Shown one piece after another: positions 52,343-59,652 of a DNA stretch of 64,000 nucleotides (position 1 is the first letter of the stretch; each line of letters opens with the position of its first letter). This DNA is from Micromonospora sp. PLK6-60 (lineage in GTDB: Bacteria > Actinomycetota > Actinomycetes > Mycobacteriales > Micromonosporaceae). A program made the translations under genes and the position numbers. The notes beneath the pieces were generated by a model that saw nothing but the letters and a program-made list of their open reading frames with translations, ran no database searches and was not told where the DNA came from. Location of the stretch: contig NZ_JAIOAA010000003.1 in the NCBI RefSeq assembly GCF_019890675.1, positions 310,001 through 374,000 on the forward strand, in the 5' to 3' direction.

Positions 52343-54022
52343 GTGAGCGGTGGACCACTGATCGTGCAGTCGGACAAGACCCTGCTGCTGGAGATCGACC
52401 ACCCCGACGCGCAGGCGTGCCGGATGGCCATCGCGCCCTTCGCCGAGCTGGAGCGCTCCCCCGAGCACGTGCACACCTACCGGCTGACCCCGCTGGGGCT
52501 GTGGAACGCCCGGGCCGCCGGCCACGACGCCGAGGGCGTGGTCGACTCCCTGATCAAGTATTCCCGCTACCCGGTGCCGCACGCGCTGCTGGTCGACGTG
52601 GCCGAGACCATGGACCGGTACGGCCGGCTCCAGCTCGCCAACGACCCGGCGCACGGCCTGGTGCTGCGCGCCCTGGACCGGGTGGTGCTGGTCGAGGTGG
52701 CGAAGAGCAAGAAGCTCGCCGGCATGCTCGGCAACAAGATCGACGACGACACCATCCAGGTGCACCCGTCGGAGCGCGGCCGGTTGAAGCAGGCGCTGCT
52801 GAAGCTGGGCTGGCCGGCGGAGGACCTGGCCGGTTACGTCGACGGCGAGGCGCACCCGATCGAGCTGGCCGAGGCCGGCAAGGACGGCGGCAAGCCGTTC
52901 ACCCTGCGGTCCTACCAGCGGGAGGCGGTGGAAGCGTTCTGGGCCGGCGGGTCGGGCGTGGTGGTGCTGCCCTGCGGCGCCGGCAAGACGCTGGTCGGGG
53001 CGGCGGCGATGGCCGAGGCGAAGGCCACCACGCTGATCCTGGTGACGAACACGGTGGCGGGCCGGCAGTGGAAGCGGGAGCTGATCGCCCGCACCTCGCT
53101 GACCGAGGAGGAGATCGGCGAATACTCGGGCGAGCGCAAGGAGATCCGGCCGGTCACCATCGCCACGTACCAGGTGCTCACCTCGCGGCGCGGCGGCGCG
53201 TTCACCCACCTGGACCTGTTCGGCGCCCGCGACTGGGGCCTGGTCGTCTATGACGAGGTGCACCTGCTGCCCGCGCCGATCTTCCGCTTCACCGCGGACC
53301 TCCAGGCCCGCCGCCGGCTGGGCCTCACCGCCACCCTGGTACGCGAGGACGGCAGGGAGGGCGACGTGTTCTCCCTGATCGGCCCGAAGCGGTACGACGC
53401 GCCGTGGAAGGACATCGAGCAGCAGGGCTGGATCGCCCCCGCCGAGTGCACCGAGGTCCGGGTGACGCTCACCGACGCGGAGCGGATGTCGTACGCGACG
53501 GCGGAGGCCGAGGAGCGCTACCGGATGGCGGCGACGGCCCGGACCAAGCTACCGGTGGTGCGTGCTCTCGTGGAGCGGCATCCTTCCGAGCAGGTGCTCG
53601 TGATCGGTGGTTTCCTCGACCAGTTGCACCAGCTCGGCGAGTATCTGGACGCGCCGATCGTGCAGGGGTCGACGACGAACAAGGAGCGCGAGCGGCTCTT
53701 CGACGCGTTCCGGTCCGGTGAGGTGCGGACCCTCGTCATCTCGAAGGTCGGGAACTTCTCGATCGACCTGCCGGAGGCGGCGGTGGCGATCCAGGTGTCC
53801 GGCACGTTCGGGTCACGGCAGGAGGAGGCCCAGCGGCTCGGGCGGGTGCTGCGGCCGAAGGCCGACGGGCGGCAGGCACACTTCTACACGGTCGTCTCCC
53901 GGGACACGATCGACACCGAGTACGCGGCGCATAGGCAGCGCTTCCTGGCGGAGCAGGGGTACGCGTACACGATCGTTGACGCCGACGACGTGCTCGGGCC
54001 GTCGCTGCCGTCCTTCGACTGA
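52343..54022 (+). CDS. XPB/ERCC3-type DNA repair helicase
   Basis: 559 residues. N-terminal domain LIVQSDKTLLLEIDHPDAQA, then helicase motifs: Q/I region LRSYQREAVEAFW, Walker A VVVLPCGAGKTLVGAAAMAE, motif Ia ILVTNTVAGRQWKREL, DEVH box (VVYDEVHLLPAPIF), motif III LGLTATLVREDGRE, motif V GNFSIDLPEAAVAIQVSGTF and motif VI RQEEAQRLGRVLRPKADGR. A 3'-5' DNA helicase expected to act in nucleotide excision repair or transcription-linked unwinding. GTG 52343 follows GAGGGAGAGG. Its usual partner (49277) lies just upstream, though a small membrane protein gene on the other strand intervenes. Confidence 0.93.
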   Translation: MSGGPLIVQSDKTLLLEIDHPDAQACRMAIAPFAELERSPEHVHTYRLTPLGLWNARAAGHDAEGVVDSLIKYSRYPVPHALLVDVAETMDRYGRLQLANDPAHGLVLRALDRVVLVEVAKSKKLAGMLGNKIDDDTIQVHPSERGRLKQALLKLGWPAEDLAGYVDGEAHPIELAEAGKDGGKPFTLRSYQREAVEAFWAGGSGVVVLPCGAGKTLVGAAAMAEAKATTLILVTNTVAGRQWKRELIARTSLTEEEIGEYSGERKEIRPVTIATYQVLTSRRGGAFTHLDLFGARDWGLVVYDEVHLLPAPIFRFTADLQARRRLGLTATLVREDGREGDVFSLIGPKRYDAPWKDIEQQGWIAPAECTEVRVTLTDAERMSYATAEAEERYRMAATARTKLPVVRALVERHPSEQVLVIGGFLDQLHQLGEYLDAPIVQGSTTNKERERLFDAFRSGEVRTLVISKVGNFSIDLPEAAVAIQVSGTFGSRQEEAQRLGRVLRPKADGRQAHFYTVVSRDTIDTEYAAHRQRFLAEQGYAYTIVDADDVLGPSLPSFD

Positions 54023-54044
54023 CGCGCGTCTTGATGGGCCGGTT

Positions 54045-54092
54045 TGCGGGATGTGACGGTGGCCGGGTCGCCTGACACCGCCACATCCCGCA
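54045..54092 (+). terminator. Hairpin after XPB gene
   Basis: TGCGGGATGTG and CACATCCCGCA form a perfect 11-bp stem with a 26-nt loop, 22 bases after the XPB stop. Confidence 0.5.
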
Positions 54093-54228
54093 TGCAGGGC
54101 CGGATCTGCGCGCGCCGCAGGCGTTCAGCGCCGGCCGGGCTGGGCTGGGCCGGCTGGGCTGGGCGAGCGCCGGCGGTTCGCCCCCACATGGCGGCAGCCC
54201 ACCAGGTCAGCGCCCGGACTGGGGGCTG

Positions 54229-54266
54229 TTTCGTTGCCTACCAACTTGATGTCGTAAACGAATCAG
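54229..54266. repeat. MITE-like repeat, solo arm (copy B)
   Basis: TTTCGTTGCCTACCAACTTG followed by ATGTCGTAAACGAATCA matches the arms of copies A and C. No opposing arm was found nearby. It ends at the stop codon of the hicB-like gene (54263-54265), the AATCA providing the TGA of that gene on the minus strand. Confidence 0.7.
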
Positions 54267-54475
54267 CGGTGGGGCACCTGCTCGCCCGGCTCCTGAATGT
54301 CGGCAGTCACGCCGCTCAACATGGCTTCGAGCCCGTGCAGCGCCTCGATCTGCGAGGGTGCCAGCCAGGAGAGGGAGGGGAATTCGGCGCAGGTCGCGAC
54401 GAACTCCCGGTCATCGGTGGACCAGGTGACGCGGTACGTGTAGTGGGTGATCTCGGGACGGGCACCGGGCTGCAC
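54263..54475 (-). CDS. HicB-like antitoxin-fold protein
   Basis: 70 residues. The HicB N-terminal fold is visible: HYTYRVTWSTDDREFVATCA, EFPSLSWLAPSQIEALHGLE, then VTADIQEPGEQVP. Single HicB-like genes of this kind (Y-x-V-x-W-S...C-x-E-F-P-S-L-S-W-L-A) are frequent in actinomycetes. It has no DNA-binding tail. GTG 54475 has AAGGAGG four bases upstream; a TTG at 54511 would give a longer version. It is divergent from hicA across a perfect inverted repeat, and its stop lies in a MITE-like repeat arm. Confidence 0.7.
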   Translation of the reverse strand: MQPGARPEITHYTYRVTWSTDDREFVATCAEFPSLSWLAPSQIEALHGLEAMLSGVTADIQEPGEQVPHR

Positions 54476-54508
54476 CGTGCCTCCTTGAGCCTGCGGGCGG
54501 GCGACACT

Positions 54509-54553
54509 CAAGTCTAGGGTGCTCTACTTGTTGCATCTAGTATCCTAGACTTG
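54509..54553. promoter_or_regulatory. Inverted-repeat operator in hic divergent promoter
   Basis: CAAGTCTAGG (54509-54518) and CCTAGACTTG (54544-54553) are exact inverted repeats of 10 bp with 25 bp between, in a conspicuously AT-rich gap. The right arm overlaps TAGACT, which is 6 nt before the hicA GTG. The HTH-bearing HicB encoded downstream is the obvious binder. Confidence 0.75.
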
Positions 54554-54557
54554 CCGG

Positions 54558-54749
54558 GTGAAGCGGGTCGACCTAATCAACCAGATCAGCAAGGCGGCTG
54601 CCGATGCGGGCGTGACCTTTGAAAAGGTCCGCGAAGGCGGCAGCCACACGATCTACAGGTACGGCCAGCAGAACGTGGTGGTACCGCGACACAAGGAGAT
54701 CAACGAGCTGACAGCGCGAGGTATCCTGCGCAGCCTGGGGTTGAGGTAG
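54558..54749 (+). CDS. hicA: HicA-type mRNA interferase toxin
   Basis: 63 residues, right size. KRVDLINQISKAAADAGVTF, EKVREGGSHTIYRYGQQNVV with the catalytic His in GGSH, VPRHKEINELTARGILRSLG: a full dsRBD-like HicA. Such toxins cleave mRNA when not bound by HicB. GTG 54558 is leaderless in appearance (TAGACT six bases upstream). The hicB gene follows after 16 nt in the same direction. The conserved His is intact, so it is probably active. Confidence 0.87.
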   Translation: MKRVDLINQISKAAADAGVTFEKVREGGSHTIYRYGQQNVVVPRHKEINELTARGILRSLGLR

Positions 54750-54765
54750 AAGGGGGCCGGCTTCG

Positions 54766-55209
54766 ATGAAATACACCGCGAGGTGCGTGCGCTCGGGTGA
54801 CTGGTGGGCGATCACCGTGCCAGAGATCAAGGGTGTTTTCTCGCAGGCTCGCCGTCTCGACCAGGTCGACGGGATGGCACGTGAAGCCATCGCGCTCATG
54901 CTCGACGTGAAGCCCGACAGTTTCGACGTGGATGTGCAACCCGACCTGCCACAAGAGGTGACCCGCGCCCGCAAGGCGCGCAGCGCACTGCGTAAGGCCG
55001 AAGAGTCCGCCGAAGAGGCGACCGTCGCCGCCGCCCGCGCACTCCTGGCCAAGGGCTACACGGTCAGGGACGCGGGTGCGCTCCTCGGCATTTCCCCGCA
55101 GCGCGTGTCGCAGCTGGCGCCCAAGAAGGGCGCGGCGGGCGGTGCCGGCAAGATCCGCAAGGGCGGGAAGGTCGCAGTCAAGCAGGAACACGGGGTCGCC
55201 GCCGCTTGA
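54766..55209 (+). CDS. hicB: HicB antitoxin with C-terminal helix-turn-helix
   Basis: 147 residues. Residues 1-50 are the partial RNase H-like HicB fold (YTARCVRSGDWWAITVPEIK, GVFSQARRLDQVDGMAREAI, ALMLDV). Residues 65-95 are a charged helical linker. Residues 98-125 are a helix-turn-helix (ALLAKGYTVRDAGALLGISP, QRVSQLAPK), followed by a Lys/Gly tail. It should neutralise HicA and repress the operon through the inverted repeat at 54509-54553. AGAAGGGGG precedes ATG 54766. Confidence 0.8.
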   Translation: MKYTARCVRSGDWWAITVPEIKGVFSQARRLDQVDGMAREAIALMLDVKPDSFDVDVQPDLPQEVTRARKARSALRKAEESAEEATVAAARALLAKGYTVRDAGALLGISPQRVSQLAPKKGAAGGAGKIRKGGKVAVKQEHGVAAA

Positions 55210-55226
55210 GCCACGCTCGCCCACGT

Positions 55227-55266
55227 GACCCGGTGGGCCGCCCCGAACGAGGCGGCCCACCGGGTC
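55227..55266. terminator. Perfect 16-bp hairpin between convergent genes
   Basis: GACCCGGTGGGCCGCC, an 8-nt loop, then GGCGGCCCACCGGGTC, between the hicB stop and the stop of the large secreted protein gene. Confidence 0.75.
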
Positions 55267-55275
55267 AGCGGCCGG

Positions 55276-58185
55276 TCAGGAGAAGTCGACCAGGAAGTAG
55301 TAGCTCGTCGGGTCGGTCCACACCCCGTCGGCGGTGCGTCCCCGCACCGTCATGGTGTGCGAGCTGACCGAGGTCGGCGTCCAGGTCACGGTGGCGACCC
55401 CGGCGGCGTTCGCCGCCACCGTCGCCGGCTCCCCGCCCTCGACCGTGTACTCGAACTCCACCACGCCCGGCGTGCCCTGGGCAAAGGTGAAGTCCCCGGG
55501 CACGCCGACGCCACCGGCCCACTGACCGGCCGGGTAGGTGTCCGACGAGACCAGCGGTGCCGTGCCGACCAGGAACGGGTAGTCCGTCTGCGGCGTGTAC
55601 TCGCCCGCCGCGGTGCGGCCCCGCACCGAGAAGACGTTCGCGCCGTTGCGGTCCATGGTCATCGAGATGTCGGTCACCGTTGAGTCGGTGGCCTTCGGCA
55701 CGCTCTGCCAGGCACCGCCGTTGAGCTGGTACTCGAAGGTCATCACCTCGCTGATCTCGGTGGAGACCCGGAACGTGCCGACCGCGCCGATCCCACCACG
55801 CGGGCTGTACTCGTCGTACCCGCTGTAGACGCTGACGTGCGGGTCGCGGACCCGGAAGTAGTACTGCCGCTCGGCGCTGGCCGTGCCGTCGGCCGCCCGG
55901 CTGGTGACCGTCAACAGCGTGTACCCGGGATGGGTCGGAGTGATCTCGACGGTGGCCGTGCCGTCCGCGCCGGCGGCCACCACCTGCTCCTCGCCGCTGT
56001 ACTCCAGCGTGTAGCGGTACTCCGCCACGTCGGAGCGGCCCGGTTTGAAGGTGAACCGGCCCGCCTGGCCGGGCTGGCCACCCTCACCGTTCTGGGGGTA
56101 GTCGCCGGACGTCACCACCGGCGCGTCGCTGACCTCGAAGGTGTAGGTGCGCGTCGGCGAGAAGGAGCCGTCCAGGAAACGCGTACGCACCGTCAGGGTG
56201 TTGCGGCCCGCGCGGTCCGGCGTCAGCGTCACCCGGGCCGAGCTGTAGTCCGGGTCGACGGTCTGCTCGGGCCCGTCGTTGAGCCGATAGAGGTAGACGT
56301 CCACGTCCGGCATCGCGGTGTCGAAGCCGAACTCACCGGCGATGCCCACGCCGCCGGACGCGCCGTACTCGTTGTAGGTGTTGGAGTAGACGATCGGCTT
56401 GGGATCGGTGACGCTGAACTGGTATTGCTCGACTTCCGAGACGGTGCCGTCGGCACTGATGCTGCGCACGTTCAGCGTGTGCCAGCCCGGCTCGGTCGGC
56501 GTCCAGCGCAGCACCGCGCTGCCGTCCGCCGCCGCGTCGACGCGCTGCATCTCGTCGTACCGGAACGCGTACTCGTAGGCGACCACGCCGGTGCGGCCGG
56601 GCCGGAAGGTGAAGCTGCCCGGACGGTCCACCACGCCGTCGTGGTCCGGGAACGCGAAGTCGGCCGACTCCACGACCGGGGTGTCGTCGACCAGGACGTT
56701 CTGCGTGTACGCGCCGACGAACTCGCTACCGGAGTAGCTGCGCACCTGGAGTCTGGTGGTGCCGGTCGCCGTGAAGACCACCGGAACGTCCGTCGTGCCG
56801 TCGGTGTCGGCGGGCACGCGGACCTCGTCGCCGTCACCGATCGTGTAGCCGAACTCGGTGACCCCTTCGATGTTTGTCGAGATCGCCAGCCGGCTGGGCA
56901 GGCCGACCCCACCCACCGTCACCCGCACCTGCGGTGCCGTCGAGTTGACGCGGAACTCGTAGCTGGTCACTTCGGAGGAGTTGGACGCGGCGTCCACACT
57001 GCGCACGCTCAGCGACTCGAAGAACGAGGCCGGCGTGAATTCCAGCGTGGCGTCCGCGCCCGGTGCGGGTGCGGGAAGGTAGTTGTACGTCTGGCCGTAG
57101 CGTCCCCAGTAGTAGCCCACCACGTCCGGCGAACCGTTCGCGGAGAAGGTGAACGTGCCCGGCACTCCGGTGCCACCATGCGGTTGGCCGTCCGCCGGGT
57201 ACCTCGCCGAGGTGACCACGGGGGTGGCCGGCCGCTGCGCGTCGATCCGCACGTAGCAAGTCTTGGCCCACGCGGAGTAGTCGTACCCGTCGTAGGCGCG
57301 GGCGGTCCAGGCCACCACGGTGCCGTCCGGGTACCGCGACATGTCCCAGTCGAGCTTGGAGACGGTGCCGCCGCCGTAGCTCGGCCCGAACTGCTCGGAA
57401 CGCTGGTCCTCCTGGCCGACAGGCCAGACGGCGAACTGACCGTTGAGGGTGGGATCGGTGATATCAGCGTCCGCCCCGCTGATCATCAGGTTGTAGTTGC
57501 GCGGCCCGACGGGTTGCGGCTTCTCCGTGGTGCCGCACGCCCAGGAGGGGATCTCCAGCCCGATCCGGGTGACCGTGGGCGCGTGGTTGGCCTCAACGTG
57601 GATGAGCGGGGTCGGTCGCAGCTTGCGGCCGTGGGAGAGCTTGCCTTCGTACCCGTGCGGCACCCGGACCTCAACGGTGAGGGTCGACTCCTTCCGATTG
57701 GCCAGCTTCTGGAGCGCCGGCATGATGTCCCAGGTCAGATATCCTGGGCAGGTCGCCTCCCCGCCGGCCTGGACGGTGCCGAGCAGCTCACGGTGACGTG
57801 GCGCGGACTCCCAGCTGGTGGTCGGCTTGATCGGGTCGGTGCGCCACAGCTCCACCGGCTGGGCCGACGCGCAGTCGGCCGCCGACCGCTCCGCGATGAC
57901 CAGATCCGCCTTGTGGATGACGGCGCCACCGAAGCGCGAGATGTCAAAGGTGAAGTAGGACCGGGACTTGTGCTTGATGCCGGCGGCATCCGCCCAGGCG
58001 CCGATCGGCGCGTCACCAGTAGGGTTGACGAACGACCGGTTCGGCTGTTGGGAGTCGGTGTAGGCCCAGCCGGACCTGCTCACGTCTCGGTCCTCGTATG
58101 CCTGTGCCGGCACGGCGGTGACGCCGACCAGGCCGGCGCCCACCATGATCCCTAGTGACGCGGCCAGCATTTTTCGTACGCGCAC
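55276..58185 (-). CDS. Large secreted protein with DNRLRE-like domain and seven Ig-like repeats
   Basis: 969 residues. Signal peptide 1-29 (VRVRKMLAASLGIMVGAGLV ... AVPAQA, cleavage before YEDRD). Residues 30-200 form a jelly-roll of the DNRLRE type (RSYFTFDISRFGGAVIHKAD, LVIAERSAADCAS, LWRTDPIKPTTSW), a domain common in secreted actinomycete proteins. From about residue 325 to the end run seven beta-sandwich repeats of 90-100 residues, each starting like PVVTSxxYPxxGxxGGxGVP and followed by F-T-F and Y-x-Y-x-L/V-x-x-G. No sortase motif or catalytic residues seen. Probably a surface or extracellular adhesin/carbohydrate-binding scaffold. GTG 58185 chosen for GGGGAGA nearby. Confidence 0.75.
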   Translation of the reverse strand: MRVRKMLAASLGIMVGAGLVGVTAVPAQAYEDRDVSRSGWAYTDSQQPNRSFVNPTGDAPIGAWADAAGIKHKSRSYFTFDISRFGGAVIHKADLVIAERSAADCASAQPVELWRTDPIKPTTSWESAPRHRELLGTVQAGGEATCPGYLTWDIMPALQKLANRKESTLTVEVRVPHGYEGKLSHGRKLRPTPLIHVEANHAPTVTRIGLEIPSWACGTTEKPQPVGPRNYNLMISGADADITDPTLNGQFAVWPVGQEDQRSEQFGPSYGGGTVSKLDWDMSRYPDGTVVAWTARAYDGYDYSAWAKTCYVRIDAQRPATPVVTSARYPADGQPHGGTGVPGTFTFSANGSPDVVGYYWGRYGQTYNYLPAPAPGADATLEFTPASFFESLSVRSVDAASNSSEVTSYEFRVNSTAPQVRVTVGGVGLPSRLAISTNIEGVTEFGYTIGDGDEVRVPADTDGTTDVPVVFTATGTTRLQVRSYSGSEFVGAYTQNVLVDDTPVVESADFAFPDHDGVVDRPGSFTFRPGRTGVVAYEYAFRYDEMQRVDAAADGSAVLRWTPTEPGWHTLNVRSISADGTVSEVEQYQFSVTDPKPIVYSNTYNEYGASGGVGIAGEFGFDTAMPDVDVYLYRLNDGPEQTVDPDYSSARVTLTPDRAGRNTLTVRTRFLDGSFSPTRTYTFEVSDAPVVTSGDYPQNGEGGQPGQAGRFTFKPGRSDVAEYRYTLEYSGEEQVVAAGADGTATVEITPTHPGYTLLTVTSRAADGTASAERQYYFRVRDPHVSVYSGYDEYSPRGGIGAVGTFRVSTEISEVMTFEYQLNGGAWQSVPKATDSTVTDISMTMDRNGANVFSVRGRTAAGEYTPQTDYPFLVGTAPLVSSDTYPAGQWAGGVGVPGDFTFAQGTPGVVEFEYTVEGGEPATVAANAAGVATVTWTPTSVSSHTMTVRGRTADGVWTDPTSYYFLVDFS

Positions 58186-58331
58186 GGACGTATCCACTCT
58201 CCCCACGCGATGGCGTGCATCGCCATCGAGGTGGCAGAGCATATAGAAGGGTGGCGACGTCCCGCGTACCCGTTTTCGCTCCCCCGCTGTCGTCGCCCGG
58301 CGGTCAGGCGGGACGGTTCACCTCGTCACAC

Positions 58332-58559
58332 TCAGCGCTGGGTCGACTCCGCGACGAAGACGCCGCGACCTGGCCGCCCGACCAACACACCCTGCTCCCG
58401 GAGCGTCGCCACCGCCCGGTGAATCGTCGACACCGACACGTCATAGTGGTCGGACAGCTGCTGTGTGGACGGAATCTGCGACCCGGGCCGGAACTCGCCC
58501 TCATCGATCCGCCTCAGCAGATCCTTGATCAACTCGTTCATGGTCGGCGGAATCGGCAC
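58332..58559 (-). CDS. Mini-GntR winged-helix protein
   Basis: 75 residues consisting only of the GntR DNA-binding domain: IKDLLRRIDEGEFRPGSQIP, STQQLSDHYDVSVSTIHRAV, ATLREQGVLVGRPGRGVFVA. There is no effector domain, unlike ordinary GntR regulators of about 240 residues. Free-standing wHTHs of this kind are typical of actinomycete integrative elements and plasmids (KorSA-like control). GTG 58559 follows AAGGGG. It is divergent from the DivIVA-domain gene at 58908. Confidence 0.78.
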   Translation of the reverse strand: MPIPPTMNELIKDLLRRIDEGEFRPGSQIPSTQQLSDHYDVSVSTIHRAVATLREQGVLVGRPGRGVFVAESTQR

Positions 58560-58907
58560 GTGGAGGCCCCTTGCAGTCGGTTGGCCCTCCCAGTTTCGAG
58601 CAACAGGTGAAACAGCGGCAATAACTGACGTAGGAGCAGCAGGCGGGAGCCGCAGCGAGATTCGACAGGTAAGAGAGCTTTGATAGAGGTGATAGGTGCC
58701 GGTACCGTCGCTCTCGGTGATGCGGTGCTGCTGCGGTCGGTTGGCGCCTCTCGTACCGGTCTCATCGCCGTCGAGACCACACCCTCCGCGCTCCCCCGGC
58801 GCGGCCCTGCCGCCCTGCCCACCGGGCGGCAGCAAGGGGCGGTCTCCGCCGGTCGCAGCGGCGGAGACCTCCCCCAATCCGCGACCTCCACGAAGGGCGG
58901 TCACCTC
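58560..58907. other. Divergent intergenic region, mini-GntR to DivIVA-domain gene
   Basis: 348 bp. An AT-richer left half (58600-58700, with CAGGTGAAACAGCGGCAATA and AAGAGAGCTTTGATAGAGG) probably holds the promoters. GGTCTCCGCC (58841-58850) and GGCGGAGACC (58860-58869) are a perfect 10-bp inverted repeat shortly before the ribosome site CGAAGGGCGG. No gene is supported. Confidence 0.5.
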
Positions 58908-59198
58908 GTGCGCAACCTGCTCCGCCGGCTGACCCGCCGGCCCGACGCGCCGCAACCAGCACCGACGAGCGCGACGAACAGAGCCCCACTCCGTCCCTGG
59001 CAGGTGCGGGAGCGCTGCTTCAACGTCCGCCGGCACGGTCTCGACCCGGCCGAGATCCGCGCCTTCCTGCACCGGGTCGCCGACGACCTGGCCGTCGCGC
59101 AGACCGCCCTGGTCGCGGTGCAGGAGGAGAACGTACGCATCAAGAACGCCCTGCGGGACTGGCAGAGCGCCCAGCCGGCGAACCGTCGCTACCGATGA
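58908..59198 (+). CDS. DivIVA-domain small protein
   Basis: 96 residues. After a basic, Pro-rich lead (RNLLRRLTRRPDAPQPAPTS) come VRERCFNVRRHGLDPAEIRA and FLHRVADDLAVAQTALVAVQ, the N-terminal DivIVA/Wag31 pattern (F-x-x-x-R-x-G-Y/L-D-x-x-E-V/I-x-x-F-L), then a short coiled coil. It is much shorter than true DivIVA and may bind membranes or the polar growth machinery. GTG 58908 is used; the next gene starts within its stop (ATGA). Confidence 0.75.
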   Translation: MRNLLRRLTRRPDAPQPAPTSATNRAPLRPWQVRERCFNVRRHGLDPAEIRAFLHRVADDLAVAQTALVAVQEENVRIKNALRDWQSAQPANRRYR

Positions 59199-59464
59199 CC
59201 GAGCGTTGGGTGATCCACCTGGGGGTCACCGCGCCGGACCTGCACCGGGCGCGGATCTTCGCGCGTACCGCCGCGCGGGTCCTGGCGCAGCTCAGCGCCC
59301 GGGTCGAGCCGGGCGGGGTGACCGTGTCGGCCGAGGACCAGCAGTGCGTACGCCATTGGGTGTTCTGCGATCGGCCGTTGCCCGACGGCCGGGGCCGGTG
59401 CGCGTTGCCGGCGGACCACACCACGACGTGCGCTCGTCGCGCTCCCTGGCTCGGCCGCCGCTGA
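59195..59464 (+). CDS. Hypothetical protein, coupled to DivIVA-domain gene
   Basis: 89 residues, not recognised. It reads MTERWVIHLGVTAPDLHRAR, IFARTAARVLAQLSARVEPG, VRHWVFCDRPLPDGRGRCAL, PADHTTTCARRAPWLG. The cysteines and His in FCDRPLPDGRGRCALPADH and TTTC could form a small metal site. No membrane segment. It overlaps the preceding gene by 4 nt, so the two are expressed together. Pairs of this sort occur on actinomycete integrative elements (inference). Confidence 0.65.
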   Translation: MTERWVIHLGVTAPDLHRARIFARTAARVLAQLSARVEPGGVTVSAEDQQCVRHWVFCDRPLPDGRGRCALPADHTTTCARRAPWLGRR

Positions 59465-59478
59465 CCCAGCGACGCCCG

Positions 59479-59559
59479 GCAAGATCGCGCTCGATCCAGG
59501 AAATAGTGGCCTCCGAGCGCCTGGAAGGCCACTACTTCCCTGTTCGAGCACGATCTTGC
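59479..59559. repeat. 81-bp nearly perfect hairpin element
   Basis: GCAAGATCGCGCTCGA at the left pairs with TCGAGCACGATCTTGC at the right with one mismatch. Inside it, GGAAATAGTGGCCT pairs with AGGCCACTACTTCC with one mismatch. Beyond it (59560-59640) follow GAGCGCGACCTCGCCCGAAG-like tandem fragments that repeat parts of the arm. It sits between two convergent stop codons. Confidence 0.75.
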
Positions 59560-59652
59560 GCGAAGAGCGGGCGCGGCCTCGCGCGGAGAGCGAGCGCGAC
59601 CTCGCCCGAAGAGCGAGCGCGATCTTGCGCGGAGGGCACGACGCGCGCCGGG

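Noticed and set aside
55837..58155. 772-codon plus-strand frame opposite the Ig-repeat protein
   Set aside because: Arg/Val/Gly-rich shadow; the minus strand has the signal peptide and repeats.
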